DNA of 60,000 nt from Strigamia acuminata (taxonomy: Eukaryota > Arthropoda > Chilopoda > Geophilomorpha > Linotaeniidae): contig OX442314.1 of NCBI GenBank assembly GCA_949358305.1, positions 37,795,211-37,855,210 on the forward strand, written 5' to 3'. Each line of letters starts with the position of its first letter. The first letter of the stretch is position 1. Below, one piece after another: positions 1 through 10,859 of the stretch. Under the pieces are notes generated by a model. That model was not told the origin of the DNA. It worked only from the letters and a program-made list of their open reading frames with translations, and did not search any database. The position numbers and the translations under genes are program-made.

Positions 1-138
1 ATTTATTAAAGCCTAATGTATAGCACTATAGGATGTATAGGATTTCTAACATTCTAACAATCGCAGAGCAGGCAACGGATTCCTAGGCAAAACTGGCACT
101 GTTGCCCTTAGGAATGTTGCGCCTAGTGCGGAACATCC

Positions 139-658
139 GGAAACACAGTATTACAACAATAACGTTTTCGCCTTTCCGTCCAGCCTTGTGCAATTATTGA
201 TGTCACCGAACCGACAGGGATCATGGGATTGGCTGAAGAATTCGGATGACATCTCAAAACCACAACACAAGGCATGGTTCTTCCCAATCCCAGCAGGGGA
301 GCATTGGATGATGTAATTCATGATGTAATACATCATGTATTACATCATTACGATTTGCCCCGAAACCCACCTAACTTGGTGCTGTATGGCCCATCAGGTC
401 CAAAGCAATCGAACCGGGAAAATATCCACACGAATCTCACAGGCGCCAGAATTTATTTACAAAACCATGAGAGATGAGAACCACCAAAAATGGACCCTGA
501 CTCATGTGAACCGACCATTTTATACTTCGCCCAGCGCGATCTCATAGATCATAATTTGATGATATTAGCAGGAGCGGACTAATTAAGGCCGAAAAGCGAG
601 AATAGCTTATGAGATAGTTCATAACGCCTTAGAGCCGTTTAGAGAGAAGGAGAATTAA
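139..658 (+). pseudogene. Ulp1/C48-like cysteine protease, broken (copy 1)
   Basis: Shows the remains of a SUMO/adenovirus-type (C48) protease domain of the kind carried by several DNA transposons. The first block reads NNVFAFPSSLVQLLMSP and runs to GEHW, the place of the catalytic His. A second block around 376-480 (PNLVLYGPSGP) corresponds to the Asp region. A third around 490-530 (DPDSCEPTILYFA) corresponds to the Cys region, with the usual C-G changed to C-E. The Asp is replaced by Gly (LYG), and stop codons occur after EHWMM, at the Trp of the R-W-x-P-P motif and near the end. A short palindromic expansion at 317-350 splits the His and Asp blocks. The paralog at 39695-40293 keeps the same blocks better and allowed this reading. 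Nonfunctional as it stands. Confidence 0.75.
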
Positions 659-1211
659 AATGTTTTTTTGTTTGTTAGTGGTTTTTTTGATGTTTTTCCA
701 CTAATCTATTGTTTTTTGTGAAAACCCATTCGATTTTACAAGCGATGTTTAATTGAGAAAGTTCAATTTATTTTACTTGCCTTTATTATTTGTGTAACTT
801 TTCTTTAAATTGAGATTCATATTCAAAAAGGGGTTTGATTTTTACAACTTGCATCAAAATTGTTGAATAAAATACTTGATATTACTTTGTTCTTTACAAT
901 TTATATTACTAGTATTGGTTGTAAATTCAGCGCCATTCTGCACTTAATATTTTTTTTGATATTATTTATATTATTTATATTATCATGTGGATTCTATCTT
1001 GAAGTTCTTTTACATTTACACATCCATTTTCTTATTAGAGCTACCGGTAGTGTTTTCTTTCCAGGCATATTTTTTCTGTTAATAATTTATAATCGATCGT
1101 TTTCCACGATTATTTTGGTGTATATTTGTGGCAAAGTGGTTTCTGTGGCTCGGTGGAATTCAAAGTAAATAGAAGTAGCAACACTAAAAACTTTATAACG
1201 ATGAAATTGAA
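659..1211. repeat. AT-rich dispersed repeat, no gene
   Basis: Bases 490-860 recur at about 11100-11470, joined to another protease tail. Bases 870-1085 recur diverged at about 4520-4755. ORFs here, such as 860-1168, are hydrophobic products of T-rich DNA with no recognisable domain. Confidence 0.7.
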
Positions 1212-2575
1212 TTGCAGAATGACCTAGTTCCATCTGTCTGCAACATGGCAAATTTACAACATTCAAAACCACAACATCAGTACCTACCGCAGCAGCCGAT
1301 ACAGCTGCCGCCGGTAAATTTGGAGGGAATCCCGCCAAATCTTCACGTGGCCTGGAGAGAGGAATGGCCGGGGGTCTTTGAACAGATCCATAACATTTGA
1401 AAAAACCAAATGCAACAATCATACCAGACCACCCCCCATGCCAATCGGTCAATGACGGCAAGTCGGGAGAAATATGTCTACAATGAAACTGCAGAACAGC
1501 AGAAGAAGCCCGAATCGCCTAGATAGGAATTAAAGTGACCACGGTCCCTTCGAACACACATGAAGGAACTCAGATAATATCTACAGCAATGGGATCTCCA
1601 TCAGTATATACTTCCGAAAAAAGCATTGAGATGAGTGATGCAAGCATGACGCCCCAAAATCAAAATAAGAAGCGGCCGCGTCGGGAAGACACACCTACAG
1701 GCGTAGGGATAGAATTGAGTCCGATGGAACTAGCGGAGAGGGTTCCGAACTCAATTAAGGAGATTACAAGAGTCACAACCCAGGAAAAAGGCTCCAAAAT
1801 TCACTTCATGAAACCAGAGCAAGCGGCGGTCAGGGATGAACTTGATACAAGCTCAAGAAGCTTTACAAGAGGGGCCTATGGCGTCGAGAGAGAATGGTAG
1901 ACAGTACTCAGAGGTCGTACAACAGGGAAGGGGCCCCAGACCCCGACCCCGACCGCGACGCGATCCCTGGCCAGGGACCTGATGTTTAGAGATGATATCG
2001 ACATCGCCTTCATTCAAGAGTTGTATATCGAAGCTACGGAAATGGGTTTGCAGTTGTAGATGACGTCAGAGAAGGGCACCTGGACCAGAGAGTTTCTCCC
2101 GGAGATCCATGATTCAGCCGGCCTGTCTTTTTCTTCACCCATGACATGGCTGATCACAAACCACAGGCCCTTTAATGCCTACTTCAGCCGGTTCCAATTG
2201 CGCGAGACGGGCCCCTATTGCGAGGACGTGGGCGAGTGTGACGATGCTAACCATCGCCTATTCCACTGCACGGAGGCCAACAGGTTTCGCGCCCGCTTCT
2301 CCTTAGAGCGGGCGTGTCTGGGGACGACCGCTGGGTGGCCAAAACCATCCAGCCTCCTGGAAACCACCAGTATCGAGGCCTTTCGTCGATTGGCCCCGGT
2401 GCTGGCCTCCTATGATTCCATTCTTAATCCCTAACCCCCCCCCCCCCTTCCCACCCTTCCAAATAGAGTCTTTCCCCAACTTTTAGAATAATCCACTTCC
2501 GGAATGTACTTTGTTTTGGCGGCCCTTTGTCCATAGATGGGTCGCCGTTACAAATAAATACATTCATGTCTGCAC
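1212..2575 (+). pseudogene. Truncated R1/jockey-type non-LTR retrotransposon (LINE), copy 1
   Basis: Three pieces in one orientation. First comes a Gln/Pro-rich N-terminal segment (1212-1400). Second is an ORF1-like segment (1535-1900) with basic and Ser/Thr-rich composition. Then there is a short piece reading DIDIAFIQELYI (about 1993-2030) that matches the start of an APE endonuclease domain. It is followed directly by the C-terminal end of ORF2 (2060-2434), including the Cys-rich knuckle (C-E-D-V-G-E-C then H-R-L-F-H-C) typical of R1/jockey reverse-transcriptase proteins. The endonuclease body and reverse transcriptase are missing, so an internal deletion joined the two ends. A poly-C tract at about 2433-2445 and an AATAAA at 2553 lie in the 3' UTR. 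Confidence 0.75.
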
Positions 2576-3269
2576 CAGGGATTTGTATCTACATAATTGT
2601 TTTTGACCTCTGTTTTGCAGTGAAGTATTTAGGGGTCACTTTTCTCTGCTTGTCACATATTTATATTTAATATTTAATTTTATTCTTATAATTTAGTTCA
2701 CGCAAACTTGAGTTGTCATTATTTCTACACCAAGGACCATTCTTTGCAGAACAAAACAAAAGCAAACATTATTTTTCAAAGATTGATCGAGTCACGTGCC
2801 TTTAAGGACCATAGCATCCATCTGTTCTTAGTGTGTGCACAAGGAGAAATACTACCTGGTTTTAGAATAAAAGAGAAAGAATATCTGCAATAAACAACAT
2901 TTCTGAGAGTTTAAATTATGTTTTAAAGTGTTTGATTAACTGGGATGAACTTCCTGCTGATACTTTTGAGCTTATTTTTCACTACTTAATTTGTTATTAT
3001 CTCAATGAGTTTCACCGGGTAGGGTTGAAGGACGCGCCCGATTGGCGGATACTGCCGTGCAAGTAGCAGAAAGACGGATAGAGGGACTTACAGATCTAAG
3101 GAATTTAAGCCGGTTGTACGAAAAGTTCAGTAAAATTCTTAACAAAAGTCATGATTTGAGGTTGGATGTCAGCGCTGGGTGTAGGAGAACTTTGCATTAT
3201 GAATGGTCTTGATGATAGAGAGGCTTATTTGGTTATAATAGAAACATTTCTCAAAAATTCTCAATTTGT
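2576..3269. other. Intergenic, no supported gene
   Basis: AT-rich. Holds a 61-codon ORF (2708-2893) without a recognisable domain and a segment at 3016-3200 that may be the front part of the Tc1 remnant that follows. Nothing else seen. Confidence 0.5.
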
Positions 3270-3578
3270 ATACTATCAAAGATTTCATCTTCCATGCCGT
3301 AAGTCTAAAAAAGTTAAAGCATTGTTTGAAAAAAGGAAATTGAAGTACTTATTTGGCCTGCCAACTCGCCAGATTTAAGTCCAATTGAAAATATTTGGAA
3401 GTATATACGAAAATCAGAGCTTTAAACTGAGAAACCAACTACCAAGGTTGAATTAATCGTAAGGTTAAGACGAATTTTGCATGCAATTACACTGGACATT
3501 TGTAGCCATCTTATCGAATCAATACCGCGCCGAATTCAAGCTGTAATTAATGCAAGAGGACATCCAACAAAGTACTAA
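3270..3578 (+). pseudogene. Tc1/mariner transposase C-terminal remnant (copy 1)
   Basis: Reading across frames gives the C-terminal third of a Tc1-family transposase. A KSKKVKALFEKRKLKYLF segment is followed by WPANSPDLSPIENIWKYI, the hallmark region holding the third acidic residue of the DD34E triad. The tail runs to a stop at 3576-3578. The second catalytic Asp and everything upstream are missing or unrecognisable, a frameshift lies near 3354, and a TAA cuts the tail at about 3423. Copy 2 at 24991-25299 differs here far more than in the flanking DNA. Confidence 0.75.
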
Positions 3579-5069
3579 ATATTATTGCTTAAAATTTTAT
3601 GAAATATTAAGGGCAATAAAAGTTTTTCGAAACAAATTTTCCATCTTTTTAAAACTTATGAAACACTTGCTTTTTGCAAAGATGCAATTGTAGAAAAAAT
3701 ATTCACTTTTTGAATCATACATATGGATTTATTTGAAGTATCATAAGTTATATGGATAGACCTGTTCACTCATCAATGCAAAAGTTCAAGTTTAATTATC
3801 TATCACTTTTGAACTCATGCAGTTCATAATACAATAATTTTTGCCACCTTTCTCATCCAAGGTCGTTTCTCCTCCAGAAATCTCATCACCAAAAATGTCA
3901 TGATAATCGCAGTGTTGGTTTATTTAATATTTGTATTGTATTTACAAGATGTATTTACTGTATAACTGCTTGTTATAATAGTCTTTGTATTGGCCTCTAA
4001 TGAGAACCCTTTATATTATTCGATCATTTGCTCTAGCATCTTTGTATACCATGTTATATGAACCAGTGAGTATTGTGGCACCACCTAGTGTAGATTTTAT
4101 GTACCTTTTGTTTGTTAACATTGGTTGTGCTCGCTTTGTAGTGTGCAGCTAACTAGCGCACAGCCAGCAATAAATGCTCTTCAATATTTGCTTTTCATCA
4201 AAGCTATGTCCAGCTGGTATTTCAACACCATTCATTCCCTACACTGCAATGAATAACCTCAATGAAATCACGTTTTCTAAACGCCTCATTTGAAAATAAA
4301 TAGAGATCTCCAAATAATGAAAGATTACTAGTAAATTGTGCACATTTAAATTTTTTGGCATCGATTTGAAGAAAATTGTGCAGGTCAATATTAATGCCCA
4401 CATTAATGACCAAGATTAAAACGTTTCAAAATATGCTTTTACAATTGCAATGGGCATATACTCTGTAATTTAATTTTTATTTTACTTTTTGTTTACTATT
4501 TTGAATTTTTGTGATTCTTGGTATTACTTTGTTAAGTCATTTATCTTTACAATTTATATTACTAGTATTGGTTGTAAGTTAAATTCAGAGCTATTATGCA
4601 AATTAATATTTTTTTTTGGTATTATTTATATTGTTTATATTATCATGTGGATTCTATTTTGAAGTACTTTTACATAAACATATCCATTTTCTTATTAGAG
4701 CTACCAGTAGCATTTTCTTTCTGAGCATATTTTTTCTGTTAATAATTTATAATTTGATTTTATTATTATAATTTAGTTCATGCAAACTGGAGTTCTTTAC
4801 TCCAACGGCAACGACCCATTGAATTGAACCAACAGACAGTCGTTGTCGATATGGCTTGAGTTTAGTGATTATTCCTTTTTTACTGGAATGTTTCATCTTA
4901 ATCGCACGATTGTGTAAGCAATCGAAATTATTTTATAAAATTTATTATACACTAACAAAATTTATTTTATTTTCAGATGTGAAAAAGAGGCCTGTAAAAC
5001 TGGTTGATTTCAGTTTCTTTTGATGTTCACGGCGAGCCGGCCACACAGAATCAGCGATAGACCAAGTGG
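3579..5069. other. AT-rich intergenic region
   Basis: No confident gene. Contains a CTCF-like motif on the minus strand at 4077-4090 and a minus-strand 63-codon ORF (4222-4413) with protein-like composition but no known domain. Also holds a repeat block at 4520-4755 shared with 870-1085. The block at 4830-5000 is shared with 12420-12690 and ends in a pyrimidine-AG that looks like a splice acceptor just before the Gag fragment. Confidence 0.5.
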
Positions 5070-5678
5070 GTGTGCAGATTTGAGGTGTTCCTGGCCGCCG
5101 CGGATATTGTCGAGGACGGACATAAGCGAGCGATGTTCTTACATTACGCTGGAGAAAGTGTGTATGACATTTTCGAGGCATTGTCTGTGATTGGAAAGGA
5201 TTATGCAGCTGCTAAGACAGCTTTAACAGACTACTTTGTACCTACAAAGGATATGGATTTTTGTGTCTATTCATTTAGGATGAGTAAGCAGGAGATTGAC
5301 GAGACAGTCGATAAGTTTTGCGCCCGGTTGAGGAATTTGACAGTTGGTTGTGAGTTTACAGATTTGGACTGGGAGTTGAGGTCGCAAGTAATTTTTGGGA
5401 CGTCTATGGCCAAGCTACGCCGTCAAGCGTTGAGGGAGGGTACATGGAAGTTAAAGGAAGTTTTGGATGCGGGAAGAGGATACGAGGTGTCGGAGTGGCA
5501 GGCGAAGCGCATGGAGAAAACAGAGGTAGTGGAGCGAGGAGTGGAGATACCAGAACCAGTACCAATACCAGCACCAGCACCAGCTCGACCAGAGCGAGAA
5601 GTGAGACCAGCGGAGCTCAGTTCACGTACACGAGTAATAAATACCACATTACCATTTAACATGACGTCCAGTTTTTAA
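5070..5678 (+). pseudogene. Ty3/gypsy Gag fragment (copy 1)
   Basis: About 200 codons of a gypsy Gag protein. The diagnostic central stretch includes YFVPTKDMDFCVYSFRMSKQ, then ETVDKFCARLRNL, then C-E-F-x-D-x-D-x-E-L-R-S-Q-V-I and LRRQALRE, the usual retrotransposon Gag order. The C-terminal 50 residues are Pro/Ala/Glu-rich (PVPIPAPAPARPE) in place of the expected CCHC knuckle. The start is a GTG within the fragment; in the same frame a TAG lies a few codons upstream, so the true N-terminus is lost. No protease or pol follows. It is open in both copies with no amino-acid difference, but this reflects recent copying, since the whole left region is nearly identical. Confidence 0.8.
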
Positions 5679-5719
5679 TTCTTTTGAACGATATCATAAT
5701 GGGCATGAGATCATGTGTC

Positions 5720-6680
5720 ACGCCCAGGTGCACACTGCAGTCTTCACTCTGTTCACGTTGATTATAGATTATAGATTATAGATTAGATGTAAAATGGTAA
5801 ATGCCACATTCATGTAGGGAATGCAGGCTTACAATACAAATTCAATGTAAATGCCACAATCATGTAGAGAATGCAGGCTTATAATACAAATTCAATGTAA
5901 ATGCCACATTCATAAATGCTTACAACTCAGCTAGAAAAAAATCACAGAAAATTTCTAATGACCAGAGCTCTCTTCTAGTTCCACTGAGACAAATCATGTG
6001 CTCAGTTTATCCAGGGGTGACCACGTGGAGGTAGAGAGTTGGATTTTACACCCCCTAACAAATTATCCATGAATAAACATAACTCGCGATAAGGTGAACA
6101 ATTCATTCAAATAATAAAATTTAATACCAAGCTGGAGAAATCAAATCGGTAATTAACAAAATGACACTTTTAGACATGAAAGCCGCCAATTTTTATCAGA
6201 AAAATTTTCTAAAACAGTGAAAATTCTAGCCACTTCAATCACCTGAATTATTTTAACACATTTGCCACGCAGTGCTGACGAAACGAACATTTTGGTCCAA
6301 AATATACTTAATGTTAAATTAAATAAACAGTTTGTGAATTTTATCACATACTCGAATGGTTTTCTTTTGGTATCGCCTTAAATAAATTTGACGAAATTAC
6401 TGTCTTCCGAAGGCCAACTCGAACAATAATTCCATACAGAAATGTACCAACTAAAAAAGCAAGATAATTCAATAATGAGAACAAAGCTAAAAACACATGA
6501 GATTAGGCCGAGCACAAACCTGCGAGCGAGCTTCCATTGTCTCGAGCAACGTTGAAATGAGTACGGGGTCCACAAGCGTAAACACACTGCTCATTTTTCG
6601 AGAAAGAACAAATCTTACACTATACGACTCCCGTATTTTCTATAATTACACGAAAAAGAAAAGAAAAGAACACCACATTT
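5720..6680. repeat. Dispersed ~900-bp repeat (copy 1), upstream of the Ig-like exon
   Basis: Begins with short internal repeats (TATAGATTATAGATTA and three diverged copies of a ~55-bp unit ending in AATGCCACA). Continues to an A-rich stretch at about 6650-6680. A clearly related but diverged copy lies at 44810-45655 without the downstream exon. It may be the promoter and 5' region of a cellular gene that was duplicated. Small ORFs on both strands have no known domain. Confidence 0.7.
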
Positions 6681-6888
6681 TTCTTTCTGCTACTTATTTT
6701 CCGTGTACATTACACTTGCATTTGATAGAATTTGCTCATTTTAATTGGCGTTTTATCAATTTTTGCATTCACATTTTTATACGTATAAGTGTAAATGATA
6801 TATTTATCACTAGTTTTATAAATTCCTCTAATCTCTATTTCATCAGCTCACTTGTCAGTTGAATTTCCTCAACACAACATTCAATTCC

Positions 6889-7065
6889 ATGATTCGAGAG
6901 GTCATTGTTGTTGCGTTCATGATCCTTTTAGCGGTGGATCCACTCACGGCACAGGCACCCCAGCTTGTCGTATGGCCGACGGACCACACGGTGGCCAACG
7001 ATGGCATCGCAACCTTCTACTCGCTTACAAATAAGAACGAGTTTGCTTTGCTTGAAATAAATTGA
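6889..7065 (+). pseudogene. Signal peptide plus start of an Ig-like domain: captured first exon (copy 1)
   Basis: The ATG at 6889 opens a classic secretory signal (MIREVIVVAFMILLAVDPLT, then AQA as cleavage site). It is followed by PQLVVWPTDHTVANDGIATFYS, which reads like strands A-B of an immunoglobulin domain (hydrophobic, then x-G-x-x-A-T-x-x-C, with Ser where the first Ig Cys is expected). The frame then runs about 12 codons to a stop without the rest of an Ig fold. The simplest reading is the first coding exon of an Ig-superfamily cell-surface protein, cut at or near its exon end. A Helitron-like 3' terminus lies about 200 bp downstream. The family assignment is tentative. Confidence 0.45.
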
Positions 7066-7267
7066 ATTGAGAAAGGCAAAAAGTGTGAAAATTCAAATTA
7101 TTCGATTTGTGTGTTATTGTTTTTATTGATTTTAACTTTGATAATTATAATTCAATTTAAGTTACGCATCTGACTAGTTGCACGTTCGGTCACCCCATTT
7201 CTTAAATCTAACATGAAAACTGTTGTGTACCTATACTGTATAACAACTGTAACCAACCATTGTAAGA

Positions 7268-7308
7268 TTGCCTAGGAGGTTCTCCTAGGCAACCTGCCTT
7301 TTTGCTGA
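7268..7308 (+). mobile_element. Helitron-like 3' terminus (copy 1)
   Basis: A perfect 11-bp inverted repeat with a 3-nt loop (TTGCCTAGGAG, GTT, CTCCTAGGCAA; 7268-7292) is followed after exactly 12 nt by CTGA (7305-7308) and then T. This is the hairpin, spacer and CTRR|T layout of Helitron 3' ends. No Rep/helicase ORF or 5' TC end was identified, so it would be a non-autonomous copy. Confidence 0.55.
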
Positions 7309-9180
7309 TATAATAAAAATAGTTTTGACTCTAAATCTGATCGAGTCTTCTTTCCGCACCAAACAAAGATGGATGCCCCAAATAGAGATTTCTGCTCGTT
7401 CTTTCGCCCTTCTTGTTTTTGGATGTTTTCCTGGATTGTGGATTACTTTTTAGGTAAAGATTTGATCATATATTTTAGAATGAGTTCTCTGGAGTCTGGT
7501 CTCCCAGTTTTATCATGTTTTCAGACGACTTAACGACGGTGCAGTATTTTGTGACGGCTGAAGTACACTTTACGGGCGACTCGACCCGACCGACATTATC
7601 TGGAATTTCTCGCCGGTTCAGTTAGGTTAGGTGAGGTTAGGTGAGGTGACGGCAATTGGGTCAGGTTGAGTCGCCCATATGTGGGATTCATCGATTTTCG
7701 ACAAGTTCACCCGGGCCACCGATTACGATGTTGCATGATTTGGTATTGGTACATATTTGTTTGGGATAAATAAATATGGTCCAGCACTTGCCCGTAGTTG
7801 AGATGTGTAATTCGCCAGCGCTCCCAACAATGAAAATTCGGGTACTTTAACCATTGTAACTAGATACGTAATCTTCTCAAATCAAACTACTTAGTATACC
7901 GTAAATAGTTTGTATTTGAAATTATTTTTAGAACGAAAAGGACCGCTACGACTCTTGCTTCGTTTTGTGTGAAGGAGACGCGATATTAGATATTAGAACT
8001 AGACTCGTGCTTTTCGCTGTTGAATAGGCAACACAATTCTGTTTTCAAGGTATTTTCCATGTCTGTATATCAAACTTAATATCCATTATTGAATATTCCT
8101 TTCTATTAAACAAATTCTTCTCTTTCTAGATGCAGAAATATTGGAAATTGATTTCCTAGTCTGTGTTTTATTTATTTTTTTCTGGTTCAGCTGTTTCCGA
8201 CTGCCCAAATGACCCTCTTTGGTTAATATTTCAGATAAGTATTTCCTTTTTCTGTTTTTTTTTTTTTTTGACAAGGAATCGGTTCTTTGTGTTCTTTTTG
8301 ATATCATTGTAGGTGCTTGTCCTCCCAGGCCTGTGAATGCCCCCATATTCACCTGGCTCGAAGGTTTTCTGCATTTTTAGTCCTTTTCTTTGTAATTGGT
8401 CATTACAAATCATTTATCACGAAAAAGCGGTCGTTTTTGGCCTAGCGGTGGTTCCTCGGCCAATTTGGGCGTTTTTTTTCTTTTTTTTTTCTTTCAGCTG
8501 TTTTGACCACCCAACGGCACGTGGACGGCCCGGACGGTGCGTGCGGGACGTGGAACGTGGTACGTGGCGACTAGTGATTATTTTTCCTGCGGACAATCTA
8601 TTAAACGAAGTCGCTCAAGTCTCAGTTGGTCGTTTTTTAATTCTATTCACTTATTGGTTATTTAGAAGGAGAGAGGTCCATTTAGATCCTCTATTGACGT
8701 TCCTACCCCTTTTTCTTTCCCACTCGATGGTTTCACAACTAGTATTGAGAACGCACTAAAATATTTTAGCACTAAAAGGTAAACATAAACAAAATGTCTA
8801 ATTGGCCCAGCATGGTTTTTTCCCAATTTTTAATGATTTGTAAGCTTCCGTAATTTTTAGTGTAAGTTTTTAACAATGTATTTTGTTTTCTTTTCATCAC
8901 ATGCTATTGTTGAGCACATGGTGAAACATTAATGTAACAAACTCAGTTCTAATTTGAATTTCGAATAAACCAGACGTTATTTTGAATTACGCTACAATCA
9001 ACCACTATACATCTGCAGAGAATTGCTGGTGAGCAATTTCCTTTCCACGCCTTCAGTTGTTGACCTGCAACACCACTGCTGCAACCCGACGTCAAGGAAC
9101 AACAGCTGAACAAGGAAGGGAAGGCCGGAAAAGTGGGTCATTACGGCGACCCATTTTGATTAAACATACATAATCCTCTT
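7309..9180. other. Intergenic region with scattered repeats
   Basis: Holds the TTAGGT inverted-repeat block (7573-7678), an oligo-T run near 8250 and a GC-rich patch at 8515-8570 with repeated ACGTGG. A short segment at about 8579-8610 reads IIFPADNLLNEVAQ and shares the FPADNL motif with the remnant at 9823-10015. The 140-codon ORF at 8337-8759 is not convincing as a whole. Confidence 0.45.
7573..7678. repeat. Inverted repeat enclosing TTAGGT-like motifs (copy 1)
   Basis: GGGCGACTCGACCCGACC at 7574-7591 and GGTCAGGTTGAGTCGCCC at 7661-7678 are reverse complements at 16 of 18 bases. Between them lie GTTAGGTTAGGTGAGGTTAGG-type repeats. It looks like a small foldback or MITE-like element; the TTAGG motifs are too few to be telomeric. 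Copy 2 lies at about 29294-29399. Confidence 0.45.
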
Positions 9181-9185
9181 GTATC

Positions 9186-9546
9186 ATACTCCATCATTCA
9201 GCCTGCAGCGGAGATTGAGTTAGCATCTGCCGGTTTTGCCCCGTCATTCTGGGTGAATGTCACCCTGCATAATTCTACTGGTAACTCAGTAACCGCCGCC
9301 ACCATTTCCCTGCCAACCGTGCCTGTTGTAAATACCGAACCAACAACAGCCCCACGCCAATCTGGACAACCCCGTGGGTGTCACCAATGCCACAAAGAGT
9401 TTGGGTTATGCGGGAAGGACGAGCTGCCAGAAGACAACAAACGGCTCTCCGACCAATTAGACAGATTAGAGAATGGTTCCGATGAAACAGAGAGAGACTT
9501 TAGCATTACAGAAAAGACATCTGGCCGGTTTACACAGTGCCATTGA
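9186..9546 (+). CDS. Hypothetical protein, possibly an exon (copy 1)
   Basis: Open frame from about 9186, with an in-frame stop upstream and a possible acceptor (ATCATTCAG) at about 9200, to the stop at 9544-9546. No convincing ATG at the start. The product is Thr/Val-rich at first, then has a C-H-Q-C-H-K-E-F-G-L-C cluster and an acidic tail. I do not recognise the family. Copy 2 (30906-31266) is open with one silent change, which says little because the flanks are as similar. Confidence 0.3.
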
Positions 9547-9734
9547 TTATTATTTTTGGGGTGAGGGTTGTGTGTAGCTGTTTTAGTGATTTTGGATAGA
9601 ATTAGTTAATTTTTGTTTTTGGGGTTTTACATTTCCTTTTGTGGTGTTACATTTTTTTTGGCTTCTGGTTCCTTTGTTGCATTGCATTCAACCAAGAGAT
9701 GTGTATGAATTTGTAGATTTGGTTGAGTTTAGAG

Positions 9735-10015
9735 AGTTTTTAAACTTTATTTTATTTTGGGATGTCCAACTTGCGGCCCAACATAAATTTTTAAAACATT
9801 TACATACGGTATATATTTTTAGATGCGACAATTGTAATTGTGTTTTCCCTGCAGATAATCTATTTTATAAGGTTTTTAAAAAAAATACATTTTTTAAATA
9901 TATACGGAGTACATTTTTTTAGCGATCTGATAATGTTGTGTCCAGCACCACGCCAACATTAACAACAGCAATAGATAAAATCCGGCTAAGTTTTCCAACT
10001 AATAATTTCGTGTAA
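9735..10015 (+). pseudogene. Zinc-motif gene remnant with intron-like structure (FPADNL family, copy 1)
   Basis: After an acceptor-like TTTTTAG, an exon-like segment from 9823 reads CDNCNCVFPADNLFYK. After a second acceptor-like TTTTTTTAG, another segment (9923-10015) reads RSDNVVSSTTPTLTTAIDKI and ends in TAA at 10013-10015. The related locus at 43971-44390 has the same pieces in the same order with clear GTAAGT donors. It also carries the CKC motif that would pair with CDNC in a zinc ribbon; that part is missing here. Function unknown. Two stop-free exon segments with conserved boundaries suggest a former spliced gene. Confidence 0.5.
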
Positions 10016-10551
10016 AAAACATGAAAAATTCTAAATGTGCAATAATTACAAAGCCAGTCACAAATTTTGTAAAAAAAAATGCGTTTTTGAACAACATGAT
10101 TCAACTCGTTCTAAATTTCATATAATGTATGCTTTATAGATGTTATTGGTGTCGTGAAATTGTACGAGAATTCACAAGTTGGCGAGTTGATGAGTTTGCA
10201 AATATCATATTCGATTGCCCTCCACTCTCGTGTAAATATGCAATTGGATTTGCAAGTTTTCAACTGTTTTTTTTTTTATTATTTCAATATTTTTTTAGAG
10301 TACTGTATTTAATTTTATTTATTTATTTATTTATTATTTTCTATTCTCATGGTTGGTACTATTTGTAGGAATATGAAGTGAGTGGTCAAAAGTAAGCTTA
10401 TATGAAATTAAAAAAGATTTTCACCACTTGAAAGATTAAAAACCAATCTCTAAATTTTGTTTAAGTAATCATTTCTTGTTCCTGCTGGATCTTTTAACCA
10501 GAAATAATGTTTTATTAATTCTGAAGTTGCTCTGCATCCCTCCTGTGCTCT
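10016..10551. other. Intergenic, T-rich
   Basis: No gene supported. ORF 10129-10368 is mostly translated T-rich sequence. Confidence 0.5.
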
Positions 10552-10764
10552 CTAACGACCATACTGAAATCCTATTTTCTTATTACCTTTATGGGCCTTA
10601 TAAAGGTACAAACTATAAAGTCTTCCTTTTGGAAAAACTGTTGGTACTTTAGCAATCAACGAATCATCAATTCTACTATTCGTTGCATCTAATAAAATGG
10701 TTGAGGCATCACTTGAAGACAAATCTTTGCTACCCATCTGTTTATGAATTTGCACTACAGTCAT
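10552..10764 (-). CDS. Hypothetical 70-residue ORF, possible gene fragment (copy 1)
   Basis: An ATG-initiated frame, with composition more protein-like than its surroundings (MTVVQIHKQMGSKDLSSSDA). It ends near 10552. No domain recognised. Copy 2 (32271-32483) is identical in sequence, which reflects the recent copying of this half of the unit. Could be a fragment of a captured gene or chance. Confidence 0.3.
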   Translation of the reverse strand: MTVVQIHKQMGSKDLSSSDASTILLDATNSRIDDSLIAKVPTVFPKGRLYSLYLYKAHKGNKKIGFQYGR

Positions 10765-10859
10765 AATTCAAGATCAACTTCAAAAAACAGCTTAACTGCT
10801 AACACAAGGCAATCTACATTATGGTCTGACAATGCAAATCCAAAAGAATTAATCTATTA

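Noticed and set aside
860-1168. 102-codon hydrophobic ORF as a membrane protein
   Set aside because: Hydrophobicity follows from T-rich sequence. The block is a dispersed repeat and the diverged copy at 4520 has stops.
1087-1461. 124-codon minus-strand ORF
   Set aside because: It lies opposite the LINE fragment and its flank and has no recognisable domain; the sense strand explains it better.
2430-2450. Poly-C tract length difference (2433 against 24152) as a biological marker
   Set aside because: Homopolymer lengths are prone to sequencing error.
7268-7308. Bacterial rho-independent terminator
   Set aside because: A hairpin followed by T-rich DNA looks like one, but introns, poly(A) signals and eukaryotic transposons surround it, and the CTGA|T spacing fits a Helitron end.
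7618-7650. Telomeric repeat tract
   Set aside because: Only a few TTAGGT/GTGAGGT motifs inside an inverted repeat; not a pure (TTAGG)n array.
8337-8759. 140-codon ORF (and 30057-30479)
   Set aside because: A Phe-rich translation of T-rich DNA with no conserved motif over most of its length; only the short FPADNL stretch is noted.
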